A DNA stretch of 5,060 nucleotides from DATARH01 sp036278835 (GTDB taxonomy: Bacteria > Pseudomonadota > Alphaproteobacteria > ATCC43930 > CGMCC-115725). Shown here piece by piece: positions 1 through 5,060 of this stretch. The translations under genes and the position numbers were made by a program. The DNA lies in NCBI GenBank assembly GCA_036278835.1, contig DASUKH010000254.1, forward strand, positions 1-5,060. Direction: 5' to 3'. The stretch's first letter is position 1; every line of letters begins with the position of its first letter. A model generated the notes under the pieces. The model was not told the origin of the DNA and searched no databases. It saw nothing but the letters and a program-made list of their open reading frames with translations.

Positions 1-856
1 AAACGATGCGCTCCGAGCCGAGATATTCGGAACGCTCCACGCGGAATTTAAATTCGGTATGAGCCTCGGAGATCATGCCCTTGGGCAGGAAGTTCTCCGG
101 ACGGAACCCGAGATAGCCGCCATTGCGTGAAAGGGTATTCATGGGCGGCGTGCCCACGAACGTTGCGACAAAAAGGTCGGCAGGGTCGTCGTAGATGACG
201 GCGGGCGTTGCCAGCTGGCGCACGACGCCATGGTCGATCACGGCGATGCGGTCGCCCATGCCCATGGCCTCGACCTGGTCGTGCGTCACATAGATCGTGG
301 TCACGCCGACGCGTTGCTGAAATTGCTTGATCTCCAGGCGCGCGGAGGCGCGCAATTTGGCGTCGAGGTTCGACAGCGGCTCATCGAGCAGCAAAGCCGT
401 CGGCTCGCGCACCAGCGCGCGCGCCAGCGCAACACGCTGCCGCTCGCCGCCCGAGAGCTGACGCGGCCGTCGGTCGAGCAGATGCCCGATGCCGAACAAC
501 TGAGACGCCCACGCAACCTTCTTGTCGATTTCGGCTTTAGGGACGCGCTGCGTGCGCAACGGAAACGCGATGTTGTTGCGCACGGTGAAATGCGGATAGA
601 GGCCGTAGCTCTGGAACATCATCGCGACGCCGCGGGCCCGCGGCGGCAGGTCGTTAACAACCTCGCCGCCGATCGCGATATCGCCCGAGGTCTGCCGTTC
701 GAGGCCGCAGATGATGCGCAGAAAAGTCGTCTTGCCGCAGCCCGAGGGGCCAAGCAGCACCATGAACTCGCCGTCCGGCACCGCCAGGGAGATGCCGTCC
801 ACCGCGTTCACCTCGGCAAAGCTCTTGATGATATTCGTCGCCATCACCGCGGACAT
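1..856 (-). CDS. ABC transporter ATP-binding protein, MalK/UgpC type (3' end outside window)
   Basis: This is the ATPase subunit of an ABC importer of the carbohydrate (CUT1) kind. It would sit on the cytoplasmic face and power uptake through two permeases not seen here. 285 codons are visible, from an ATG at 856 to the left edge, without a stop. Translated from the reverse strand it shows every nucleotide-binding motif in order: Walker A GPSGCGKTT (36-44), Q-loop glutamine in MMFQSYGLYPH (Gln82), signature LSGGERQ (134-140), Walker B LLLDEP (155-160), D-loop SNLD (162-165) and H-loop His192 in YVTHDQVEAM. The family hallmark FVGTPPMN (233-240) follows, then a LGFRPE motif of the C-terminal OB-fold/regulatory region. 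The stretch between these two is unusually short, about 9 residues. The chosen start gives the usual MalK-like N-terminus and has a weak GAGGG upstream. The gene lies 127 bp downstream of the binding-protein gene on the same strand. MalK and UgpC relatives serve many sugars and glycerol-3-phosphate, so the substrate cannot be named. Confidence 0.95.
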   Translation of the reverse strand, partial: MSAVMATNIIKSFAEVNAVDGISLAVPDGEFMVLLGPSGCGKTTFLRIICGLERQTSGDIAIGGEVVNDLPPRARGVAMMFQSYGLYPHFTVRNNIAFPLRTQRVPKAEIDKKVAWASQLFGIGHLLDRRPRQLSGGERQRVALARALVREPTALLLDEPLSNLDAKLRASARLEIKQFQQRVGVTTIYVTHDQVEAMGMGDRIAVIDHGVVRQLATPAVIYDDPADLFVATFVGTPPMNTLSRNGGYLGFRPENFLPKGMISEAHTEFKFRVERSEYLGSERIV

Positions 857-890
857 AAACTGCCCTCGCTCAAAGACGCGTTTCGACCGA

Positions 891-906
891 CCCGCCGCGC
901 GGCGGG
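891..906. repeat. Perfect 16-bp palindrome upstream of the ATPase gene
   Basis: CCCGCCGCGCGGCGGG reads the same on both strands, with no central spacer. It lies 34 bp upstream of the ATPase start codon, in the gap between that gene and the binding-protein gene. It could be a regulatory site or part of a folded leader RNA. GC-only palindromes also arise easily in DNA of this composition, so its function is uncertain. Confidence 0.4.
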
Positions 907-944
907 CCTTCCCACCCCTGTTCCGGGTGCCGCCGGCGGCGGCG

Positions 945-974
945 GCCGGGCTGCGCGCTAGCGCGTAGCCCGGC
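945..974 (-). terminator. GC-rich hairpin after the binding-protein gene (attenuator or mRNA-stabilising stem)
   Basis: Two 13-base arms (945-957 and 962-974) pair across a CTAG loop, with a single G:T-type mismatch five bases from the loop. The stem begins 9 bases after the stop codon of the binding-protein gene. No T-run follows it on either strand, so it is not a textbook intrinsic terminator. In sugar importer operons such intercistronic stems often protect the upstream message or partly stop transcription, so that binding protein is made in excess over the ATPase. That role is inferred here from position and structure only. Confidence 0.55.
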
Positions 975-983
975 GCGTGGCGT

Positions 984-2327
984 TCAAACCTGATGCCACT
1001 TCTTGAATATCTGCTCGCATCGCTGCGCCGCGCGTTTGACCGATTCCTCGGGGGTCATCGCGCCGGTCGCCGCCTGGGTCATCATGTCGCATAACACGAA
1101 GTCGTTATAGACTTCGTCGGTGGCGGCCCAGGACGGTCCGGGATAACCGGGAGCGGCGCACCACTCGTCTGATGTTTCGGTCACCTGCAACTTGGTCGGC
1201 GGGTGCGAAGTCGGGTCGTTCGAGAGGATCGGCATCGGTTTCGGCACGATATTGGCGAACACCGGCATGTTGTAGCCGGTGCTGGCCTTGAACGCGTCGA
1301 CCCAGTTGTCGACATAATACTTCAGGAAGGCGATGCTCACATCCTTGTTCTTGGCAAACTTCCAAATGCCCCAGGAATTCGTCGCGGCGCCGACCAGCTG
1401 GCGCACCGGCCCCTTCGGGCATTTCTCGAAGAACACGAGGTCGGCGACCTTGGGGTTGACCTTCTGAGTCGTGCGGTAGGCGGAAATCGGGTTGACGATA
1501 TAGGAAGCGACGCCCGAGGCGATATATTTGTTGTTGCTCGAATCGTCCCACGACAGGACTTCCCTGGTCATCGCCTCCTTGTAGATGGCGACCGCCATCT
1601 TGACGGCTTCGACCGCTTCCTTGCTGTTGAGCGTGACGCGCTTGCCGCTCTCGTCCTGCACCGCCGCGCCATAGCTCCATAAGAGACCGCGCCAGCACAG
1701 GTTGGGGTCGTTGCTGCGCGCCAATGACAGCCCGACCGGGTGGCCCTTTTTCTTCAGTTTGGCGCCGCCGACCCGCACGTCGTCCCAGGTGATCGGCTTC
1801 ATGCCGATCTCATCCCACAGATCCTTGCGGTACTGGCCGGGGTTGTTGATGTAGTAATCGGGATAGGCCGACCACGTATTGTCGTCCACGTTATACCCGA
1901 TCTGGCGGCCGATGATGCTGACCTTGCCGTATTTCTTTTCGACGTAGGTGACCAGCTCGCCCATGTTGATCAGGAATTTGCGATAAAGGTGTGGACCGCC
2001 GGCCCCGTTCCACATGAACATATCGTGCCCCGAGCCGGCCGAGGCCTCCGCGGCGGCGCGCGCGGCGATATTCTGCTCGGGGATGTGATCGACGGTCACC
2101 GCCACGCCGTTCTTGTGGCCCCAGTCTTTCGCGAACTGGTCGAACCATTTGTCGAAAGCGGGAACGAAATGGCTCCACATGATCATTGACAGCGTCTTCG
2201 ACTGCGCCAGTGCGCGCGGGATGAACGGTGCCGAAAACGCCGGTGCGGCCGCCGCAGCGATTGCCGCGTTCCTGAGAAGGCGCCGCCGGGTTACTGATTT
2301 GTTGGTTGGATGTTGTGCGGGTCCCAT
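984..2327 (-). CDS. Carbohydrate-type ABC transporter substrate-binding protein with Tat signal
   Basis: A 447-residue periplasmic protein, of normal length for extracellular solute-binding protein family 1, that would capture a solute and deliver it to the permeases. The N-terminus has a twin-arginine-like motif, VTRRRLLRN (12-20), an alanine-rich hydrophobic stretch (21-33) and a likely cleavage after ALA (39-41). No lipobox cysteine is visible, so it should be soluble. The mature part carries family features: the first strand LSMIMWSHF (46-54), a G-S-G-H-D segment (98-102), TWDDV (180-184), the YGAAV...VTLNSKEAVEAV helix region (219-242) and SGVASYIVNP (271-280). The frame stays open upstream to an ATG at 2432, but the ATG at 2327 is chosen: it has a strong Shine-Dalgarno site and puts the Tat motif near the N-terminus. 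It is the first gene of the leftward unit, upstream of the ATPase. The ligand is not predictable; sugars, polyols and glycerol phosphates are usual for the family. Confidence 0.93.
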   Translation of the reverse strand: MGPAQHPTNKSVTRRRLLRNAAIAAAAAPAFSAPFIPRALAQSKTLSMIMWSHFVPAFDKWFDQFAKDWGHKNGVAVTVDHIPEQNIAARAAAEASAGSGHDMFMWNGAGGPHLYRKFLINMGELVTYVEKKYGKVSIIGRQIGYNVDDNTWSAYPDYYINNPGQYRKDLWDEIGMKPITWDDVRVGGAKLKKKGHPVGLSLARSNDPNLCWRGLLWSYGAAVQDESGKRVTLNSKEAVEAVKMAVAIYKEAMTREVLSWDDSSNNKYIASGVASYIVNPISAYRTTQKVNPKVADLVFFEKCPKGPVRQLVGAATNSWGIWKFAKNKDVSIAFLKYYVDNWVDAFKASTGYNMPVFANIVPKPMPILSNDPTSHPPTKLQVTETSDEWCAAPGYPGPSWAATDEVYNDFVLCDMMTQAATGAMTPEESVKRAAQRCEQIFKKWHQV

Positions 2328-2333
2328 GACGAT

Positions 2334-2341
2334 CTCCTCCC
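2334..2341 (-). promoter_or_regulatory. Ribosome binding site of the substrate-binding protein gene
   Basis: On the minus strand this reads GGGAGGAG, a near-ideal Shine-Dalgarno sequence 6 bases before the ATG at 2327. It settles the start codon: the ATG 35 codons further upstream would add a non-signal-like N-terminal extension. Confidence 0.85.
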
Positions 2342-2549
2342 GTTCATTGCCCTTATCGCAATTGCGTTCAAGATGGCGGGGCACTCGCCAGCTTGGGCGT
2401 TTGAAAGCACATGTAAGACGAAATCCTGCCACCGTCCATTAATTCTTCGCCAAGAACCTGCGGCTTCGTGGCGCGAGGCAAACCGGCCGGGCGCCAACCC
2501 AGGAAGGGGGTGGGGAGCCATCCGCCGCCGATTCTGCTATGGTTCGGGC
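2342..2549. promoter_or_regulatory. Divergent intergenic control region
   Basis: These roughly 208 bp lie between the Shine-Dalgarno sites of two divergent genes and must hold promoters for both, unless one unit starts elsewhere. No convincing gene is present: the ORFs that cross it are upstream extensions of the two real genes or overlap them. I see no clear sigma70 promoter. On the plus strand TTGGGC (2393-2398) and TAAGAC (2414-2419) are only 15 bp apart and match poorly; TTGAAA (2401-2406) lacks a matching -10. A short AT-rich patch, ATTAATT (2438-2444), stands out against the GC-rich surroundings. A separated inverted repeat, TGGCGC (2469-2474) and GCGCCA (2491-2496), and a purine-rich run around 2502-2518 are also present. 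None can be given a function. Confidence 0.6.
2357..2366. repeat. 10-bp palindrome, candidate operator half-sites
   Basis: CGCAATTGCG is a perfect palindrome 30 bp upstream of the binding-protein start codon, probably in its leader or near its promoter. Its position would suit a repressor site, for example for a LacI-type sugar regulator, but it is short and does not match an operator I can name. Chance is a realistic explanation. Confidence 0.25.
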
Positions 2550-2554
2550 GGAGG
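2550..2554 (+). promoter_or_regulatory. Ribosome binding site of the aryl-CoA ligase gene
   Basis: GGAGG lies 6 bases before the ATG at 2561. It supports that start over the in-frame ATG at 2468, which would add 31 arginine- and proline-rich residues that do not resemble the family N-terminus. Confidence 0.8.
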
Positions 2555-2560
2555 CGACGC

Positions 2561-4096
2561 ATGGCTGAACGTAACGGCAACGCGATCGATTACTTTATCG
2601 ACCGGCATCTGCGCGAAGGCCGCGGCGCGCGACCGGCCTTCGCCGATCCGTGGCGCAGGCTCACCTACGCCGAACTGGCCGCCGCTGCGGCGCGGTTTGC
2701 CGCCGGGCTGCGAGGCGCCGGAATCGAGCGCGAGCGGCGTATTGCGCTTGTAATGCTCGACACGGTCGATTTCCCGGTTGCCTTCTGGGGGGCCCTGCGC
2801 GCCGGAGTGGTGCCGGTGCCGATCAATACGTTGCTGCCGCCGGAGGCGGTCGGCTACATCCTCGAGGACAGCCGCGCCGCGGCGCTCGTCATATCGGCGC
2901 CGCTGCTGCCGCCACTGCGCCCGACGCTCGACCGGCTCGGCCTCGATCGCATCATTGTCAGCGCGCCGGATGGCGCCGGGGGCGATTTCACCGCGTTTGC
3001 CGGACCGGCCGAGGACGGTGCACCGGAATCATGCTCGCCCGACGAAGTGGCGTTCTGGCTCTACTCATCGGGATCGACCGGCAACCCGAAGGGCGTCCGG
3101 CACGTCCATGCCAGCTTGAAGGCTACCGCCGACACCTATGCCGCCCAGGTGCTCGGGATCGGCCCCGACGATTTGATGTTCTCGGCCGCCAAATTGTTCT
3201 TCGCCTACGGCCTCGGCAATTCGATGACCTTCCCGATGGCGGCCGGGGCTGGCGCGGTGCTGCTGCCCGACCGTCCGACCCCGGACGCGGTGCTGGCGGC
3301 GATGCGGAACTGGCGGCCGACGATGTTCGGCGGGGTGCCGACGCTCTACGCCTCGCTGCTGGCGCATTCCGGGATCGGCCGCGGCGCCGGCTCCGACCGG
3401 CTGCGCCGCTGCATCTCGGCCGGCGAGCCGCTGCCCGAGCATATCGGCCGGCGCTGGCGGGAGGTCGTCGGCTGCGACATCCTCGACGGTCTCGGCTCGA
3501 CCGAGATGCTGCACATCTTCCTGTCGAACCGCCCGGACGACATCCGCTACGGCACCAGCGGCAAGCCGGTGCCGGGCTATGAATTGCGCATCCTCGACGC
3601 GGGCGGCGAGGTGGCCGACAGCGAACCGGGCGAACTGGTGGTGCGCGGTCCCAGCGCCGCCGACGGCTACTGGAACCAGCGCGACAAGTCGCGCCGCACC
3701 TTTCGCGGCGAGTGGACCCACACCGGCGACACCTATATCCGCGACGGCGACGGCTATTACCGCTATTGCGGGCGCAGCGACGACATGCTGAAGGTCGGCG
3801 GCATCTGGGTGTCGCCGTTCGAGGTCGAGGAGGCGCTGATCGCGCATCCGGCGGTGCTCGAATCGGCGGTGGTGGGGCAGCCCGATGCCGACGGGCTGAT
3901 CAAGCCGAAGGCCTTCGTGATCCTGCAGCAGGACGCGCCGCGCGCCGACCCGGCGGGGCTGACTGCCGCCCTGCAGGACCATGTCAAACAGCGGATCGGC
4001 GTGTGGAAATATCCGCGCTGGATCGAATTCCGCGACAGTTTGCCCAAAACCGCCACCGGCAAAATCCAGCGCTACAAACTGCGCGAGACGCCGTGA
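2561..4096 (+). CDS. Benzoate-CoA ligase family protein (aryl-CoA synthetase)
   Basis: A 511-residue member of the ANL adenylate-forming superfamily, normal length for cytoplasmic benzoate-CoA ligases. Such enzymes use ATP to make an aryl-AMP, then transfer the acyl group to CoA, releasing AMP and pyrophosphate; this commits an aromatic acid to degradation or modification. The start NAIDYFIDRHLREGRG (7-22) is typical of the benzoate/4-hydroxybenzoate/2-aminobenzoate ligase group. Core motifs in order: P-loop YSSGSTGNPKG (168-178), the aryl-pocket region AAKLFFAYGLGN (209-220), GEP (288-290), DGLGSTEMLHIFLSN (309-323), THTGD (386-390), the hinge region GRSDDMLKVGG (404-414) and PKTATGKIQRYKLR (495-508), where Lys501 is the expected adenylation lysine. 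All key motifs look intact. It is the first gene of the rightward unit, with a PhzF-family gene 31 bp downstream. The exact aromatic acid cannot be read from the sequence; benzoate, hydroxybenzoate, aminobenzoate or another aryl acid are all possible. Confidence 0.93.
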   Translation: MAERNGNAIDYFIDRHLREGRGARPAFADPWRRLTYAELAAAAARFAAGLRGAGIERERRIALVMLDTVDFPVAFWGALRAGVVPVPINTLLPPEAVGYILEDSRAAALVISAPLLPPLRPTLDRLGLDRIIVSAPDGAGGDFTAFAGPAEDGAPESCSPDEVAFWLYSSGSTGNPKGVRHVHASLKATADTYAAQVLGIGPDDLMFSAAKLFFAYGLGNSMTFPMAAGAGAVLLPDRPTPDAVLAAMRNWRPTMFGGVPTLYASLLAHSGIGRGAGSDRLRRCISAGEPLPEHIGRRWREVVGCDILDGLGSTEMLHIFLSNRPDDIRYGTSGKPVPGYELRILDAGGEVADSEPGELVVRGPSAADGYWNQRDKSRRTFRGEWTHTGDTYIRDGDGYYRYCGRSDDMLKVGGIWVSPFEVEEALIAHPAVLESAVVGQPDADGLIKPKAFVILQQDAPRADPAGLTAALQDHVKQRIGVWKYPRWIEFRDSLPKTATGKIQRYKLRETP

Positions 4097-4127
4097 TACC
4101 GCCATAGCTCCGTGGGACACTAACCTG

Positions 4128-5030
4128 ATGCGGCTTGAGTTTGTCACGGTCGATGTGTTCACGGACCGCCGCTTCGGCGGCAACCCGTTGGCGGTGGTCT
4201 GCGAGGCTGACCGCCTGACGACGGCGCAGATGCAGGCGGTCGCCGGCGAATTCAATCTGTCGGAAACGAGTTTTGTTTTGCCGCCGCGCGACCCGGCCAA
4301 TACCGCGAAGGTGCGGATATTTACGCCGAAGGCCGAGCTTGCGTTTGCCGGCCACCCGAATGTCGGCACCGCCTTTGCCCTGGCGCAGCGCGGCGCCGTT
4401 TACGGCCGACCGACCGGCCATTCGCTGGTGTTCGAGGAGCAGGCCGGGCTCGTGCCACTCGATCTGCTGATGGAAGAGAGCGAAGTTGTCGGTGCGCGCC
4501 TCAGTGCGCCGCAACCCTTCGCGCGCGGCGAGGATGCTGCGGTCGATGCCGTTGCGGCGGCATGCGCGCTCAACGCGGACGACATCGAGACGAGCCGGCA
4601 TCATCCGTGCATCGCCTCCTGCGGCAATCGCTTCATTTTTGCCGAGGTCAAGAGCCGGCGGGCATTGGCGGCGGCGGCGCCCCGCGCTGAGGTCTTTGCG
4701 CGGGCGTTTCCGGCCGACACGGCAAGCGGCATTCACCTGTATTTGGCGGATGATGAGGGCGAGGCGGAGATACGCGCGCGATGTTTCGCGCCGCTGCACG
4801 GGATTGCGGAAGACCCGGCGACCGGCAGCGCCAACATCGCCCTCGCTGGCCTCTTGGCGAGCCTGCGGCCGGAGGCGGACTTGGCGCTGAGCCTGCGCAT
4901 CGCCCAGGGTGTCGAAATAGGCCGCCCGAGCCTGCTCGAAGCTGCCGCAGAGAAGCGCGACGGCGGGGTGGTCGCGACCCGGATCGGCGGCCGGTGCGTC
5001 AAGGTGATGGCCGGGACGATCGAGGTCTGA
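4128..5030 (+). CDS. PhzF family isomerase/epimerase-like protein
   Basis: A 300-residue protein, full length for the PhzF family, whose members have a two-domain diaminopimelate-epimerase-like fold and act without cofactor. PhzF itself isomerises a dihydro-hydroxyanthranilate in phenazine synthesis; most relatives have unknown substrates. Visible motifs: MRLEFVTVDVFTDRRFGGNP (1-20), FNLSETSFV (42-50) with Glu46 matching the catalytic glutamate, FTPKAELAFAGHPNVGTA (65-82) with His76, and GIAEDPATGSANIALAG (225-241) with Asp229 and Ser234. The catalytic set appears complete. The frame is open back to an ATG at 3981 inside the ligase gene, but the ATG at 4128 begins exactly at the conserved N-terminus; its Shine-Dalgarno site is weak (GGGA at 4114-4117). 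The 31-bp gap suggests cotranscription with the ligase. No other phenazine genes are visible, so phenazine synthesis is not implied. Confidence 0.93.
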   Translation: MRLEFVTVDVFTDRRFGGNPLAVVCEADRLTTAQMQAVAGEFNLSETSFVLPPRDPANTAKVRIFTPKAELAFAGHPNVGTAFALAQRGAVYGRPTGHSLVFEEQAGLVPLDLLMEESEVVGARLSAPQPFARGEDAAVDAVAAACALNADDIETSRHHPCIASCGNRFIFAEVKSRRALAAAAPRAEVFARAFPADTASGIHLYLADDEGEAEIRARCFAPLHGIAEDPATGSANIALAGLLASLRPEADLALSLRIAQGVEIGRPSLLEAAAEKRDGGVVATRIGGRCVKVMAGTIEV

Positions 5031-5032
5031 CG

Positions 5033-5060
5033 ATGCCACCCTCGGCCGCGCCGCCGCTCC
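5033..5060 (+). CDS. Possible start of a further gene (edge fragment)
   Basis: An ATG lies 2 bases after the PhzF-family stop codon, with GAGG (5022-5025) 7 bases upstream, a layout typical of tightly packed operon genes. Only nine codons are visible (MPPSAAPPL), too few to identify a product or to be sure this is coding. Confidence 0.3.

Noticed and set aside
230..961. A 243-codon ORF on the plus strand opposite the ATPase gene
   Set aside because: The minus strand here encodes every ABC ATPase motif; the plus-strand translation is Arg/Ala/His-rich with no domain, so it is a shadow.
1203..2189. Plus-strand ORFs of 159 and 149 codons opposite the binding-protein gene
   Set aside because: Both are antisense to a well-supported gene and show no recognisable family features.
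2393..2419. Plus-strand sigma70 promoter (TTGGGC/TAAGAC)
   Set aside because: The spacing is 15 bp and both boxes match poorly, so I do not call it as a promoter.
2328..2432. N-terminal extension of the binding protein to an ATG at 2432
   Set aside because: It would run through the strong Shine-Dalgarno site at 2334-2341 and push the Tat-like signal about 48 residues from the N-terminus.
2468..2560. N-terminal extension of the ligase to an ATG at 2468
   Set aside because: The added residues do not resemble the family, and a good Shine-Dalgarno site precedes the ATG at 2561.
3065..4369. A 434-codon ORF on the minus strand across the ligase gene
   Set aside because: It is antisense to the ligase core motifs, has a low-complexity Ala/Arg/Val/Gly-rich translation, and spans the boundary between two real genes.
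4128..5030. Phenazine biosynthesis cluster
   Set aside because: Only a PhzF-family protein is present; no phzA/B, C, D, E or G counterpart is visible, and the family is broad and mostly uncharacterised.
3984..5039. A 351-codon ORF on the minus strand across the PhzF-family gene and the ligase 3' end
   Set aside because: It is antisense to two genes with intact conserved motifs, and its arginine-rich translation has no recognisable domain. Long antisense frames are common in GC-rich DNA.

Overview
The window is GC-rich DNA with dense long ORFs on both strands, as expected of a high-GC proteobacterium. A Tat-exported sugar-type binding protein, a benzoate-CoA-ligase-type enzyme and rhizobial-style gene content point to an alphaproteobacterium, perhaps Bradyrhizobium, Rhodopseudomonas or relatives. 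That assignment is an inference; there is no rRNA or other phylogenetic marker here.

Layout: two divergent transcription units share a control region of about 230 bp (2328-2560). Leftward (minus strand) lie a periplasmic solute-binding protein of the carbohydrate ABC family (984-2327) and then, after a 127-bp gap with a strong hairpin, a MalK/UgpC-type transporter ATPase (1-856) that runs off the left edge. The two membrane permeases such a transporter needs are not in the window and probably lie further left. Rightward (plus strand) lie an aryl-CoA ligase of the benzoate-CoA ligase family (2561-4096) and, 31 bp later, a PhzF-family isomerase/epimerase-like protein (4128-5030). A possible further gene starts at 5033, at the right edge.

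How they may work together: the left unit is the binding and energy-coupling part of an ABC importer. The right unit would activate an aromatic acid to its CoA thioester, with a PhzF-like enzyme of unknown substrate beside it. The divergent layout allows shared control, so the importer could bring in a compound that the ligase branch processes, but nothing in the sequence proves this. The binding protein's family mostly binds sugars or polyols, so the two halves may simply be neighbours.

I found no RNA gene, CRISPR array, insertion sequence, phage gene or clearly new system. The most useful points are gene starts corrected by Shine-Dalgarno sites, the hairpin between binding protein and ATPase, a shortened C-terminal region in the ATPase, and the ligase-PhzF pairing.
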